Shown here: piece by piece, positions 1 through 10,152 of the stretch
Position numbering within the stretch: position 1 is the stretch's first letter
Layout: every line of letters begins with the position of its first letter
DNA from: Skeletonema tropicum
Taxonomy: Eukaryota > Bacillariophyta > Thalassiosirophyceae > Thalassiosirales > Thalassiosiraceae
Length of the DNA stretch: 64,000 nucleotides
Reading direction: 5' to 3'
Assembly: GCA_037178625.1 (NCBI GenBank)
Contig: CM074129.1
Location: forward strand, 4,773,963-4,837,962
Program-made: the position numbers and the translations under genes
The notes under the pieces: model-generated
Told to the model about the DNA's origin: nothing
Seen by the model: only the letters and a program-made list of their open reading frames with translations
The model's database searches: none

Positions 1-3
1 ATA

Positions 4-441
4 ATGTGCAACGCCAGATCAACCAAGACAACTCCCTTCATCATCAAGAAGGACCAATCCTCGGCTTCTTCCAGCTCCGAACCAGTGCACACAACTACTG
101 CACCCTGCCACCCAGAGCCGATAGAAATCGATATTGATATCGGCGCCCTGAGTGCACAAGACCTGCAATCACTGAAGCAAGACGACCCGTTCCTCTACTA
201 TTCTATCCCCGTTGTCCGAAGGGCAGCGTTCAGTCGTGATGAGCCCGATATGTCTCCTACAAGCGTAAGAGGATCCACTATCGTCAAGCGACGAACACGA
301 GTGTCATATGAGTGTCATACGGATGTCCTGATGGATGATCTTTTGGGAGATTTCGAAGACGAGGAATATGATGAATCAGCTTTGGAGCAGATTGATCTTG
401 ACTTCTTGAAGATGTTTGGTCTGCATGCGAGACAGCAATGA
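4..441 (+). CDS. 145-aa protein of unknown function, copy A
   Basis: The product is not recognised. It is one of four full-length copies in the window (also 5628-6065, 7880-8317 and 11779-12228). The first ~40 residues are basic and Ser/Thr-rich, followed by an acidic stretch (EIDIDIGAL), a conserved-looking core (LKQDDPFLYYSIPVVRRAAF), a basic KRRTR patch and an acidic tail (LLGDFEDEEYDES). There is no signal peptide or membrane segment, which suggests a small soluble, probably disordered regulatory protein; that is inference only. The ATG chosen is the one shared by all four copies. Coordinates assume no introns. The copies differ by a few substitutions and remain open, so at least some are probably expressed. 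Confidence 0.75.
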   Translation: MCNARSTKTTPFIIKKDQSSASSSSEPVHTTTAPCHPEPIEIDIDIGALSAQDLQSLKQDDPFLYYSIPVVRRAAFSRDEPDMSPTSVRGSTIVKRRTRVSYECHTDVLMDDLLGDFEDEEYDESALEQIDLDFLKMFGLHARQQ

Positions 442-836
442 GACACGAATGGGAAATGTCACCATGATTTAAGGATATATAGAAGATAGTAGACCCATCG
501 TACAACAGCTAAGAAGAAAATTTCAGTAACAGTCTTAAAAGTCAAATCAGATCATCTATCTCTAGCCGATTTCAGTAAATTTATCTTGTCTTCAACTGTC
601 TTGGGACAAACACCTCCTGTCCCAGTATTTTCCGCAAGCATAATAGCTCACGTGATAAATGCGCCTAAGTGCGTTTTCAACTATCAACCAGCCAAATGAA
701 GTACCCATGCATTAAGCGTGAAACAACTTCTTGCGATTTTCATTGAAGAAGAAAGCCTCAAGAAACTCAAGCACAGTCTATGTATTTTACGAGGATCTGG
801 ATCTATTGCCAATCTCAAGTAATACTTGAAACTTAG
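442..836. other. Convergent intergenic stretch, left arm
   Basis: No gene is seen. It separates the 145-aa gene from the truncated, oppositely oriented 307-aa gene and is nearly identical in reverse complement to 5230-5627. It is AT-rich and presumably holds the 3' ends of both transcripts. Confidence 0.6.
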
Positions 837-1196
837 CTATTTGCTTTTATAAGGAGGTGATCCGACAGCTGAGTCTTCCTTGTCGGATAAGGCCTCCTCA
901 TCCGCCAGACTACTGCTCCCAACCGCATCTGCTTCAAGCTCATCATCTAATAACTCAGATGAAGAAGCTCCCGCAGATGCCCAGGTCGGAAACAACGGCC
1001 ACTTATCATCGCCATTACTCATCTTCTTACATCTCTCCCGCCATCGCTTCTCCTCCAAAGCCTCGCGACGACGCTTTTCCGCCGCCTCTCTTCGATCCAT
1101 CTTTTCGAGGCTTTCACATACGCGGTCGGTGATTTCGTCCATGGGTAGCTTGGGGAGGGGCATGGTGAACGTTGTTTGCGATGGCAATGAATCCAT
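837..1196 (-). pseudogene. 3'-truncated copy of the 307-aa gene
   Basis: The 119 codons are identical to the start of the intact gene at 4272-5195 and then meet a new TAG. Comparison of the arms shows that about 600 bp, equivalent to 4628-5227, are missing here, so residue 119 (the K of YKSK) runs straight into the sequence that lies downstream of the intact gene. The junction shares only one or two A residues, compatible with end joining. The remaining piece is the coiled-coil-like N-terminus. It could still make a short protein, but loss of the last 188 residues makes a pseudogene more likely. Confidence 0.85.
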
Positions 1197-1552
1197 TTTT
1201 ATTTGGTCGTATTTATGATATTATTTTTCATCATCAACATCGACAGAGCTTCCAGACTTCCAGTATCTTCAACGATCAATACTTAAGTAGATTGAAAAGC
1301 ACAGATACTTTTCTAGAGTCGTAGCCTGAATTGAAGTCTTGTGACATAGTTGGTCGTGAAAGGCTGGAGTATTTAACTCATTGGCCTCACAAGCCCCGGG
1401 TGGACAATTGTGAGGCCCGGGTGGACAAATTTAATTTTTTTCCCTTGAATCTGTAACAGCGCTGTAGCAGTAGTCAGCTGAATTACGGTTACGGGTTAGG
1501 GGCCCGGCCGCCTATTCGGTATTCGGTATGCATAACTGGTACTGGTACAGTA

Positions 1553-2705
1553 ACACTCACAAAACTTTTCACCTTTTAGCATGGTGCACAACAGGAGTTC
1601 TAAATGCACCACGCTCCAGGCCACCATGGGAGAGCAATTACTGGCGGCGTTCCCTCCTCCGATAAGGGGAGGAGGTACATAGGATGAAGGAACATGCCGG
1701 GAGGATGACACCGAGTATCACACGTCACGATCGTCAACTTATCTCGACCAGCGGAGCGGAACACAATGTAGGGAGGATGAGAGTAAAGCAGTGTGTCTAC
1801 AGTAGCGTGAACTACAAATATCAGAGCGGGGGAGACAGATGGATGAAAAAGAGGGATATCAATTGACAAGTCCAGAGAAAGAAAGGGAGCATAGAACTAC
1901 CTACCCAAGATAGCAGGCTTATGGGTTAGCCATGTCAAAGATTCCGGAATTAATGAATCGTAGCTTCGCAGACGAGTGTAGCGAGTCCGGACAACCAATA
2001 TAATGAGCAGCCCCCGACTCGCGTGGTCGTTGCACTCGTCAGGAATCAATGGGAACCATGATGTGGAAGAATTATTGTACAGGGAAAAGTTACGGACTAG
2101 AGGAGCAACAAACTGCCCGGAAGTACTACAAACACCCACAGCTTCATTGAGTATTCGCAATCTTTTCAACGAGAGAAGTAGGGTGCGCACCCGAAGAAAG
2201 AAGAGAAGCAGGTATTAGAGCTGAAATACCGACGACATTCCCTTAGATATCAACCGTGGGCGAGGAATAACTACCTCTGTATTCCGAATAAGACAGGCAA
2301 CTCGCCTAAAAGGCTACAAACGGAGGATCTAGAGCTCTATTCAAGTATTGTAAGTGACACGGAGCAATGGGATGAGAATTTTACAACCACACACTGTAAG
2401 TACCCAGTCTTACTGAGTAGACAATGGACTTTATGCGGGTCTGACATGAAAACAATATGGAACCGCACCGAAGACCGTTGCAAGAGTGAGAACTGACTTA
2501 GTACATGGAAGTACACCAGCAAACAAAAGAATGATTTGAGGTATCAAACAAGGGTATCACCCTTATAATCCTGGCTTGCTTGAAAGATAGCAGGCTTGGG
2601 GTGCGATCTGGGAAATAATAGCTGCTACAGCACATGTTCGTTATCAATACCATAGATAATGTCGTCTCTTGAGGGCCCACCAGACGTACTTTAAAATTTC
2701 TGTTA
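1553..2705. other. Spacer of the inverted duplication, no gene seen
   Basis: Only short open frames occur, overlapping on both strands and with no recognisable protein. It lies between the inverted arms and the 145-aa gene fragment. Confidence 0.5.
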
Positions 2706-3052
2706 CATAAGCTTAAAAGGATCCACTATTGTCAAGCGACGAACGCGAGTGTCGTATGAGTGTCATACGGATGTCCTGATGGATGATCTTTTGGGAGATT
2801 TCGAAGACGAGGAACATGATGAATCAGCTTTTGAAGCAGATTGATCTTGACTTTCTCAAGATGTTTGGTCTGCATGCTAGACAGCAATGAGACACGAAAT
2901 GGGAATGTCACCGTGTAGGATTGAAGACAGTAGAACCATGGTAGAACAGTTAAAAATGCAACATTACATAGTTAAATCATACTTATTATTTGGCAATCAA
3001 TCTAGACGATTTCAGTAATCTTTTCTTTATAAGAATTTCGAATTCTGCCGGT
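2706..3052 (+). pseudogene. 5'-truncated fragment of the 145-aa gene
   Basis: It starts at the equivalent of codon ~86 of the 145-aa family (the block coding KGSTIVKRRTRVSYECHTD) and continues through the 3' flank, which matches 8137-8476 better than the inverted arms. An extra T near 2830 (GCTTTTGAAGCAG against GCTTTGGAGCAG in the intact copies) shifts the frame before the C-terminus. The upstream half of the gene is missing. It is therefore a relic of a fifth copy, closest to the 7880 and 11779 copies. Confidence 0.85.
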
Positions 3053-3960
3053 TTTGCGCTTTGGTAAGATGTTCCCCAACGTTACATACTGTCTCAGCCA
3101 CCTTCTGCAAGTCTGCAGTGAAGGGAACTTCTTTTGTTCCTGTAGGCGCCTCACATAGGCGCCTCACAACTGGTGTCTTGACGGATGCAATCGTCCCCCC
3201 ATGATCTTCTCACGCACTTCTTTTGGGTAGGCTCTTCCGCCACGGCTAGCATGTTTATGATCATCTACTCTAGAACCCCTCATCCCTTTCAGGACGGCCG
3301 CGATCCTATCGCTGTCACTGGCCATGATGATGTGTGCAGATTTGATGAGATGTGTAGCGTAAAAGTTGCAAAGTAGCCGACGAGACTTAATCAATGACAG
3401 CGGCCGCCTATGACTACTACGACCGATCAACAACACAATGAGAGGAGTCTCCTGTCAATACTTAGGATCTTTCGGCGAATGGATGAGCGAAAATAGGGAT
3501 AGCAGCGGCTCTACAGGGCCGACATGGTTCATGTCATGTTAGTAGCTGCTTGTGAAATTGCCGTTGAGCTTCTACGGGCTTGTACTATTCCTACGTAGAA
3601 ATGACGATTAGATCTAAAAGGGGTCGTAAATGACGGGTAGTGTGACGAAAACGCCACTCGCGCGGGCAAAAACATTTGTTCTGGAAAATGTAGTACAGGC
3701 TTTACAGAAGCCCGCTCCAGAATGACAAAATCACATTCTGTAGGAGTTCCTACGCAGACAGTTGTCACTTTTCTGGCAAAAAAAGTTACTCCGAGAATGA
3801 CAAATCAAGCCCTCGTACCCGCTGCTGCTAGCAAATTTAACTAGCACCGTACCCGTCAATGTGACAGAGTACTTGGCCACAAATGGCGCCAACTAACAAA
3901 TCACTAGCTTTGAGAGACCTCCGTACCGGCCAGAATGTGATTTTTGTCACATTCCTGGCG
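3053..3960. other. Spacer with short hairpins, no gene seen
   Basis: No convincing coding region is present. Two similar imperfect hairpins built on CAGAATGTGA-like words occur at 3718-3740 and 3929-3959. The second ends at the inner border of the right inverted arm. A short tandem GGCGCCTCACATAGGCGCC occurs near 3145-3165. Confidence 0.5.
3929..3959. repeat. Hairpin at the inner edge of the right arm
   Basis: GCCAGAATGTGA is followed by a TTTTTG loop and TCACATTCCTGGC, giving a stem of about 12 bp with one bulge. A related hairpin (CAGAATG / CATTCTG) lies at 3718-3740. The stem abuts position 3961, where the inverted duplication begins. Confidence 0.7.
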
Positions 3961-4271
3961 TACTGTACCAGTACCAGTTATGCATACCGAATAGGCGGCC
4001 GCGGCCCCGTAACCGTAATTCAGCTGACTACTGCTACAGCTGCTACTGATTCAAGGGAAATAAATTAAATTGTCCATCCGGGCCTCACAATAGTCCACCC
4101 GGGGCTTGTGAGGCCAAAAAGTTAAGCCTTTCACGACCAACTATGTCACAAGACTTCAATCAGGCTACGACTCTAGAAAAGTACTCCTATCTGTACTTAT
4201 CAATCTATTGATCGTTGAAGATAGTCGATGTTGATGATGAAAAATAATATCATAAATACGACCAAATAAAA

Positions 4272-5195
4272 ATGGATTCATTGCCATCGCAAACAACGTT
4301 CACCATGCCCCTCCCCAAGCTACCCATGGACGAAATCACCGACCGCGTATGTGAAAGCCTCGAAAAGATGGATCGAAGAGAGGCGGCGGAAAAGCGTCGT
4401 CGCGAGGCTTTGGAGGAGAAGCGATGGCGGGAGAGATGTAAGAAGATGAGTAATGGCGATGATAAGTGGCCGTTGTTTCCGACCTGGGCATCTGCGGGAG
4501 CTTCTTCATCTGAGTTATTAGATGATGAGCTTGAAGCAGATGCGGTTGGGAGCAGTAGTCTGGCGGATGAGGAGGCCTTATCCGACAAGGAAGACTCAGC
4601 TGTCGGATCACCTCCTTATAAAAGCAAGTACTCTTACCTAGCACCTGCAAAGACGGCTCCAGAACCTATCCCTGAAGAAGAAATGATACGACGGCGTAAG
4701 GTTGAGCAAGAACTCATGGCATTATCAAAAAAGATAACGGAGGAAAAGCTGAGAAAAGAGCGGATGATACCGCTAGTTTGGGATAAGCCGACGTTTGACC
4801 CCTTCCCTGATGCTGCTGCTGACAGCAGTGAAGGTGCTTCATCTTCTAGATCTAATTCTACTGGTGAAAAGTCAGAAGCCAAGGAGTCTCAGAATCCCAA
4901 CCCTCGAAAGAGAGACATCGATCAGGTCGAGGGCAAGAAACCGTACCGTAATCTCAACGCTATAGGTCTACCACCTCAAGCAAGTGCATACTATAGTCGT
5001 GATGAATCCTTATATGGTCGTGGAGGACACAATATGGGCTTTGGGTGCTTTAGCCACTGCTCGCAAGAGGAGATTGACGATTTTGTGGCGTTTGTAGATA
5101 AGTTGATCCCGGCGACAAATCCAAAGTGGAAAATAAGGAAGTCATCCACGGAGTCATCAACAGATGATGATAAAGACAAATGCAGCAGTGCGTAA
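4272..5195 (+). CDS. 307-aa charged, coiled-coil-like protein of unknown function
   Basis: The family is not recognised. Residues ~18-60 are rich in Glu, Arg and Lys (DRREAAEKRRREALEEKRWR) and predict a helix or coiled coil. A Ser/Asp/Glu-rich stretch follows (75-115), then a second charged helix around 130-165 (EEEMIRRRKVEQELMALSKK), a Ser-rich linker, and a C-terminal part with aromatic and glycine residues (YYSRDESLYGRGG, GFGCFSHCSQEEIDDFV). There is no signal peptide. The composition suggests a nuclear or cytosolic scaffold, but nothing specific can be claimed. It ends 432 bp from the convergent 145-aa gene. The left-arm copy is truncated, so this is the only intact copy in the window. 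Confidence 0.75.
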   Translation: MDSLPSQTTFTMPLPKLPMDEITDRVCESLEKMDRREAAEKRRREALEEKRWRERCKKMSNGDDKWPLFPTWASAGASSSELLDDELEADAVGSSSLADEEALSDKEDSAVGSPPYKSKYSYLAPAKTAPEPIPEEEMIRRRKVEQELMALSKKITEEKLRKERMIPLVWDKPTFDPFPDAAADSSEGASSSRSNSTGEKSEAKESQNPNPRKRDIDQVEGKKPYRNLNAIGLPPQASAYYSRDESLYGRGGHNMGFGCFSHCSQEEIDDFVAFVDKLIPATNPKWKIRKSSTESSTDDDKDKCSSA

Positions 5196-5627
5196 TTAGT
5201 AAAATAAGAGTACTAGTACTAATAGTAATAGCTAAGTTTCAAGTATTACTTGAGATTGGCAATAGATCCAGATCCTCGTAAAATACATAGACTGTGCTTG
5301 AGTTTCTTGAGGCTTTCTTCTTCAATGAAAATCGCAAGAAGTTGTTTCACGCTTAATGCATGGGTACTTCATTTGGCTGGTTGATAGTTGAAAACGCACT
5401 TAGGCGCATTTATCACGTGAGCTATTATGCTTGCGGAAAATACTGGGACAGGAGGTGTTTGTCCCAAGACAGTTGAAGACAAGATAAATTTACTGAAATC
5501 GGCTAGAGATAGATGATCTGATTTGACTTTTAAGACTGTTACTGAAACTTTCTTCTTAGCTGTTGTACGATGGGTCTACTATCTTCTATATATCCGTTAA
5601 ATCATGGTGACATTTCCCATTCGTGTC
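5196..5627. other. Convergent intergenic stretch, right arm
   Basis: No gene is seen. It matches the left-arm stretch 442-836 in reverse complement and serves as the shared 3' region of the 307-aa and 145-aa genes. Confidence 0.6.
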
Positions 5628-6065
5628 TCATTGCTGTCTCGCATGCAGACCAAACATCTTCAAGAAGTCAAGATCAATCTGCTCCAAAGCTGATTCATCA
5701 TATTCCTCGTCTTCGAAATCTCCCAAAAGATCATCCATCAGGAGATCCGTATGGCACTCATATGACACTCGTGTTCGTCGCTTGACGATAGTGGATCCTC
5801 TTACGCTTGTAGGAGACATATCGGGTTCCTCAAGACTGAACGCTGCCCTTCGGACAGCGGGGATAGAATAGTAGAGGAACGGGTCGTCTTGCTTCAGTGA
5901 TTGCAGGTCTTGCGCACTCAGGGCACCGATATCAATATCGATTTCTATCGGCTCTGGGTGGCAGGGTGCAGTAGTTGTGTGCACTGGTTCGGAGCTGGAA
6001 GATGCCGAGGATTGGTCCTTCTTGATGATGAAGGGAGTAGTCTTGGTTGATCTAGCGTTGCACAT
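5628..6065 (-). CDS. 145-aa protein of unknown function, copy B
   Basis: This is the mirror partner of the copy at 4-441 within the inverted duplication. It differs from that copy by a few residues only (IPAVRR for IPVVRR, SLEEP for SRDEP, TDLL for TDVL). The same layout of Ser-rich N-terminus, DPFLYYSIP core, KRRTR basic patch and acidic C-terminus is kept. It is convergent with the 307-aa gene. Its 5' flank (6066 to about 6330) is homologous to the 5' flanks of the 7880 and 11779 copies, so the promoter was probably duplicated with the gene. Confidence 0.75.
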   Translation of the reverse strand: MCNARSTKTTPFIIKKDQSSASSSSEPVHTTTAPCHPEPIEIDIDIGALSAQDLQSLKQDDPFLYYSIPAVRRAAFSLEEPDMSPTSVRGSTIVKRRTRVSYECHTDLLMDDLLGDFEDEEYDESALEQIDLDFLKMFGLHARQQ

Positions 6066-6525
6066 TATTGTATCGTGAGGATGTAGTTGTAACTTCTAAA
6101 AGTCAGTTGACAAGAGTAGCTTGTTTGGCTTGGGCGGCAAAATGTTGTGTTTGATTGACGGAAACGGAAAACAATTTTATGTGCAGTTGGAGCTCAGTTG
6201 GAGTGTTTGTATGTATCTAAAAGCTAATTTTTTGATCGTAGTCAGTTGGCTAGAGTGAGAGCTGGTAAATTATGAGAAGGGTCAAGAGTTAGAGGCCTTT
6301 GGCTCAGGCATGCCTACTTCCCGGGATATATAATATATAGTTGGCGTGCGTGTGGCAGGCCTACCAAGACCAAGATCTTGTTGGTGTGAAGAATGAGAGC
6401 TGGTAAATTTTGAGTGGGGTCAAAAGTAAGACAGAGGCCTTCGGCTCAGGCATTCAGGATTCAGGAGGCCTACCGGGATGAGGGCGTTGAGCGTGCCAAA
6501 ACCAATGTCATAAGAGAGGTTCCAC
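6066..6525. other. Upstream block shared by 145-aa gene copies, with internal direct repeat
   Basis: The first ~260 bp match, in reverse complement, the sequences preceding the 7880 and 11779 copies (words such as TTGGAGCTCAGTTG). Inside it, a ~50-bp segment with GAGAGCTGGTAAATT and GGCTCAGGCAT occurs twice in tandem (near 6258-6310 and 6393-6450). It probably contains the promoter of copy B. Confidence 0.6.
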
Positions 6526-7106
6526 TGGTACAAAATTCACGTAGAAACTGCTCACCGTAGGAATTCAACCAAATTTGTAGGAATTCAAAACCTTGACGAA
6601 ACGTGACGCGCCCTCTTCCCGCCAATTTTTTTATTAGTAAAATGCTCTAGCTTTGGGTCCGAGCGGCCAAAATTAAGTTTCAGGGAAGTGGTTTACATGC
6701 TATTCCCGAGATACTATCCTTTAGGTGACTATTATGTGAGTGTATACTGCGCTGGGTAGGTGATGAAAGCGTATATTTTCGTCGAGCTATGCATTTGAAG
6801 GTACCCTCTAGCTTCATGCTAGTCATGATGGCTGATGGCCGGCCAAATTTGTCTAGCAAAAAGCTAGTGTACTCTCACATGCATTTCTCAGCAGAGAGTT
6901 GGAATTATCGGCCAACCAACATATGTACAGAACCCCCATTACGGTCGACAAAAGGATGGTAGTACCTTTAAAGCCGGTACATCAACTCTGTCAATCTCGA
7001 TTTTGGCCGCTCGGACCCAAAGCTAGAGCATTTCACTAATAAAAAAATTGGCGGGAAGGGGGCGCGTCACGTTTCGTCGATTTTTTTTTACGTGGATTTT
7101 GTACCA
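6526..7106. mobile_element. Long-TIR non-autonomous DNA element, family 1, copy 1
   Basis: The ends are inverted copies of each other over roughly 100 bp: CTGGTACAAAATTCACGTAG at the left matches the complement of the right end, and a nearly perfect block (GACGAAACGTGACGCGCC at 6595; its complement ending 7079) continues inward through ATTAGT and GCTCTAGC to GGCCAAAATTAAG. The left end has about 45 extra bases. Interior words such as GATACTATCCTTTAGGTGAC are shared with the element at 14119-14685 in opposite orientation. There is no transposase frame, so it is a MITE. Exact ends and target duplication are unresolved. Confidence 0.75.
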
Positions 7107-7477
7107 GAGTTCTACGTACCGGGTGGGTGAGCGTCTGGAACCCCGCTTATTGGTGGATCATTTATGGGTATATTTTATCATTTCGCAGATATTTCAAGCG
7201 ATTTATACCCGATCGATTAGCCACAGTTTTGGGGCCGACGCGGGCGCCGCCAAAGATAGATTCAAAAGCGCCGACTATGCTATCCCGGTAGGCCTTTGGC
7301 TCAGGCTAACTTAGAGTTGGAGTTGCACCAAGTTGTTCTCAAAGTAGAAATTGGGTCATTGCTTTAGCCACGTCAACACATTAACTGTGATGTCATGTTC
7401 GAAGAACTCCGCTTGGCATGCACGGTTGGTTTTCTGTGCATCCATTTATTTGGCCTCCGCTCCCTAATCAACGAAAA
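7107..7477. other. Intergenic, no gene seen
   Basis: Only short frames without recognisable similarity occur. A ~35-bp word (AATTGGGTCATTGCT with CACGTCAA) appears here near 7345 and again inside the flanking repeats at 7571-7610, 9640-9680 and 11466-11500. Confidence 0.5.
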
Positions 7478-7617
7478 TTGGCAAAGACCTCTTTCGAGCC
7501 TTTACCTGCTCTCGCTCGCTCACTCAGCCCAATCAACAGGACCACAATTCGACATTCCGTCAAGTCATATTTCAAAGTAGGAATTTGGTCATTGCTGTAG
7601 TCACGTCAAATAAATAG
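7478..7617. repeat. Inverted repeat arm, left (partner 9631-9780)
   Basis: About 140 bp from TTGGCAAAGACCTCTTTCGA to ACGTCAAATAAATA recur in reverse complement at 9631-9780. Together the two arms bracket a 2.3 kb block that holds the third 145-aa gene copy and a decayed NTF2-like gene. Confidence 0.8.
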
Positions 7618-7879
7618 CACTCACGCCAACTATCGATAGGCCTACCTACCTGAGCCAAGGCCTGTCTATCTTCCTTTAATCCTAATCCTAATTTACCAGA
7701 TCTCTCCCTCAAACTGACTACGACCAAATTAGAACAAAAACACAACTCACAACTGAGCTCCAACTGCACATAAAATTGTTTTCCGTCAATCAAACATAAC
7801 ATTTCGCCGAAGCCAAACAAGCTACACTGTCAACTTACTTCTAGAAGTTACAACTGCATCCTCACGATACAATAATATA
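7618..7879 (+). promoter_or_regulatory. Conserved upstream block of 145-aa gene copy C
   Basis: The ~260 bp up to the ATG are closely similar to 11500-11778 and to the complement of 6066-6330. Conservation up to the start codon (TTCTAGAAGTTACAACTGCA, then CATCCTCACGATACAATAAT) suggests that the copied unit includes its promoter and 5' UTR. No specific element was identified. Confidence 0.5.
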
Positions 7880-8317
7880 ATGTGCAACGCCAGATCAACC
7901 AAGACGACTCCCTTCATCATCAAGAAGGACCAATCCTCGGCTTCTTCCAGCTCCGAATCAGTGCACACAACTACTGCACCCTGCCACCTAGAGCCGATAG
8001 AAATCGATATTGATATTGGTACCCTGAGTGCACAAGACCTACAATCGCTGAAGCAAGACGACCCGTTCCTCTACTATTCTATCCCCGTTGTCCGAAGGGC
8101 AGCGTTCAGTCTTGATGAGCCCGATATGTCTCCTACAAGCTTAAAAGGATCCACTATTGTCAAGCGACGAACGCGAGTGTCGTATGAGTGTCATACGGAT
8201 GTCCTGATGGATGATCTTTTGGGAGATTTCGAAGACGAGGAATATGATGAATCAGCTTTGGAGCAGATTGATCTTGACTTCCTCAAGATGTTTGGTCTGC
8301 ATGCTAGACAGCAATGA
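7880..8317 (+). CDS. 145-aa protein of unknown function, copy C
   Basis: This is the third full copy, with GTLSAQD instead of GALSAQD and SLKGST instead of SVRGST, changes shared with the copy at 11779. It is therefore closer to that copy than to the inverted pair. The N-terminal Ser cluster, DPFLYYSIP core, basic KRRTR patch and acidic tail are intact. The gene is followed by an oppositely oriented, decayed copy of the NTF2-like gene, the same order as at 11.8-13.9 kb, so both genes were duplicated as a block. Function unknown. Confidence 0.75.
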   Translation: MCNARSTKTTPFIIKKDQSSASSSSESVHTTTAPCHLEPIEIDIDIGTLSAQDLQSLKQDDPFLYYSIPVVRRAAFSLDEPDMSPTSLKGSTIVKRRTRVSYECHTDVLMDDLLGDFEDEEYDESALEQIDLDFLKMFGLHARQQ

Positions 8318-8599
8318 GACACGAAATGGGAATGTCACCGTGTAGGATTGAAGATAGTAGAACCATGGTATAACAGTTAAAAATGTAACATTACATAGTT
8401 GAAGTTAAATCATACTTATTATTTGGCAATCAATCTAGACGATTTCGTAATCTTTTCTTTATAAGAATTTCGAATTCACCTGGCACTAGCACACTCCCAC
8501 ATCAAATCCTGCATCTATGGAGGAATGAATGAATGGTTTGGCTGATTCAAAAAGCCTCAAATGTAATTCTACAACGAATTATGTACCTACTACATAGTC

Positions 8600-9350
8600 A
8601 TTCGTTGATCGGTCTCCTACACCTATATACCTCAGCATTGGAAGCTTACTGATGGAGGTCTGTGAGTATCGAGCGCGTCTGCTATGACACTTACTTTTTG
8701 TAGAGAGATCGAGTAAAAGCACTGCTATGAAAGATAGCGTCGAATAAGAGTCTGACGCTGTTCTACCCAAGCTGCTGCTGCGAATGCACATTGATCGAAG
8801 ATTGGGATGTACGGATTTTCACGGCCAGAGTTAGTTCAAGAATAAATCGCAATCTATATCTATTTCATCTTGCTTGGTGGCTTTCGGCTTGCTACTCATC
8901 TTCGATGATAATGTGGATTTGTTGAATAATAATGAATGCGTTTAGAGGGCTTGTCGTGCAGTGAATGTCGTGCGTAGCTGGGTCTTGCTTGTCACGAGCC
9001 CCAGCTCGGGTCAAGCGGCGATTATCGAATTCGGCATGAATACAAGCCCCAACTGAACTGAAGGAATACTGGCACCGAAACATTCCCACACATATATAGA
9101 ATCAACGTGCATGAAGAGGAGGCGAGACGGATGTTTTGAGTACGGTTGACTTGACCATCGCCACACCTGCTTGACCTTGACGATGGCGATGGCTGAAAAA
9201 GAGATTGCCGAAGCTGCACAATGAGGCCTCATCACAGCCCCCCACACACTACCGTTTCCAAAATCAATGGTCAACATTGATCATATTGGTCCTGTTGATG
9301 ATCCCGACGCAGGGTTTATTAGGCGGTCGGCGGCGTCTATGGCATCCATT
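8600..9350 (-). pseudogene. Decayed copy of the NTF2-like gene block
   Basis: Segments match the intact gene and its flanks: 8605-8650 resembles 12560-12600, 8700-9165 resembles 13560-13933 (the N-terminal third of the protein, with words such as GATCGAAGATTGGGATGTA and GGCTTTCGGCTTGCTA), and 9222-9350 resembles 13980-14105. The part coding the NTF2-like domain is missing, and the remaining frame is broken by indels and stops. It is a relic of the duplication that also made the 145-aa copy upstream. Confidence 0.8.
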
Positions 9351-9630
9351 AGCGGCACACAGCTAGCTTGGATGATAGGAGTAAGGCATAGGCAGGTAAG
9401 ACATCATTCCAGCGGGGAAGCGGGAAGTTCCCTCCAACATTTCCACACACACAATCCCAAACTTTCTGAACACGTGGCACTTTGCACAACCATGGCGGAG
9501 ACGGCTGCTATGCTCTAGAGCGGAAAGACGGCCGGCATCACCACCAACCGAAGGCAACGAACTCAGTGGACCGAAATGACCTCATGATGGGAAGGAGGAA
9601 TTATAGAGAAGGCGTTCCGAGCCTTTTTGT

Positions 9631-9780
9631 GGTATTTATTTGACGTGACTACAGCAATGACCAAATTCCTGCTTTGAATTGTTGTGACTCCGTGCAAAAA
9701 ACGGACTGTCGAATTGTGGACCTGTTGATGGGTTAAGGATGAGCGGTAAAAAGGCTCGAAAGAGGTCTTGCTTTGCCAAA
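9631..9780. repeat. Inverted repeat arm, right (partner 7478-7617)
   Basis: This is the reverse complement of 7478-7617 with small differences, including an insertion around GTGACTCCGTGC. Related shorter pieces at 7336-7375 and 11466-11500 show that the sequence is dispersed locally. Confidence 0.8.
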
Positions 9781-9938
9781 CTTTGCTGAACTGAGAGTTG
9801 GTAACACTGACGCAGTAGAGTGGTTTTAGTTGGTCCGGAACGCTGCACGCTATCTTGTCGTTTGGTGACGTCATGAGTGCCGGGTCATTGGTTCGGCTTT
9901 TTTGCGTTCCGGTGGTTTTAGCCGGGCCGGTGTTCAGG

Positions 9939-10152
9939 TAGGCGTATCGGGATAGCGGGCGCATGGGCGTGCCCACAAGAGGGACTGGTTTGACAGGAGG
10001 CTGGAACGGAAATTTCTTGTGATTTTGTGTCGATATTCGGGGATTTTGCCCGCATTTTAGCTCATTTTCACCTGATTTTTTGCAGTTGTGGGCCCCACGT
10101 GGGCACCGCCCACAAGAGGGTATGAAAAGCGCCCACTATCCCGATACGCCTA
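9939..10152. mobile_element. 214-bp hAT-like MITE with 8-bp target duplication
   Basis: The terminal inverted repeats are 24 bp with one mismatch, beginning TAGGCGTATCGGGATAG. The element is flanked on both sides by TGTTCAGG (9931-9938 and 10153-10160), a perfect 8-bp target-site duplication. An 8-bp duplication is typical of the hAT superfamily. A subterminal GCCCACAAGAGGG occurs near both ends in direct orientation. There is no coding capacity. The perfect duplication and near-perfect ends point to a recent insertion. Confidence 0.9.

Larger units (their letters stand above)
1..1552. repeat. Left arm of a large inverted duplication
   Basis: This arm is the reverse complement of 3961-6068, with scattered substitutions and one 600-bp deletion. 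It begins at the window edge, so its outer limit is unknown; the inner end lies just after a GGTACAGTA string near 1552. It carries a copy of the 145-aa gene and the first third of the 307-aa gene in mirror order to the right arm. The inner ~350 bp (1197-1552) is noncoding and ends in a GC-rich stretch with the repeated word CTATTCGGTATTCGGTATG. Confidence 0.9.
3961..6068. repeat. Right arm of the large inverted duplication
   Basis: This is the reverse complement of 1-1552 plus the 600 bp that the left arm has lost. It carries the intact 307-aa gene and a convergent copy of the 145-aa gene. Homology with the left arm cannot be followed beyond 6068 because the left arm starts at the window edge. 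Confidence 0.9.

Noticed and set aside
7048..7314. 88-codon ORF overlapping the end of a MITE
   Set aside because: It starts inside the inverted end of the element and has no conserved features.
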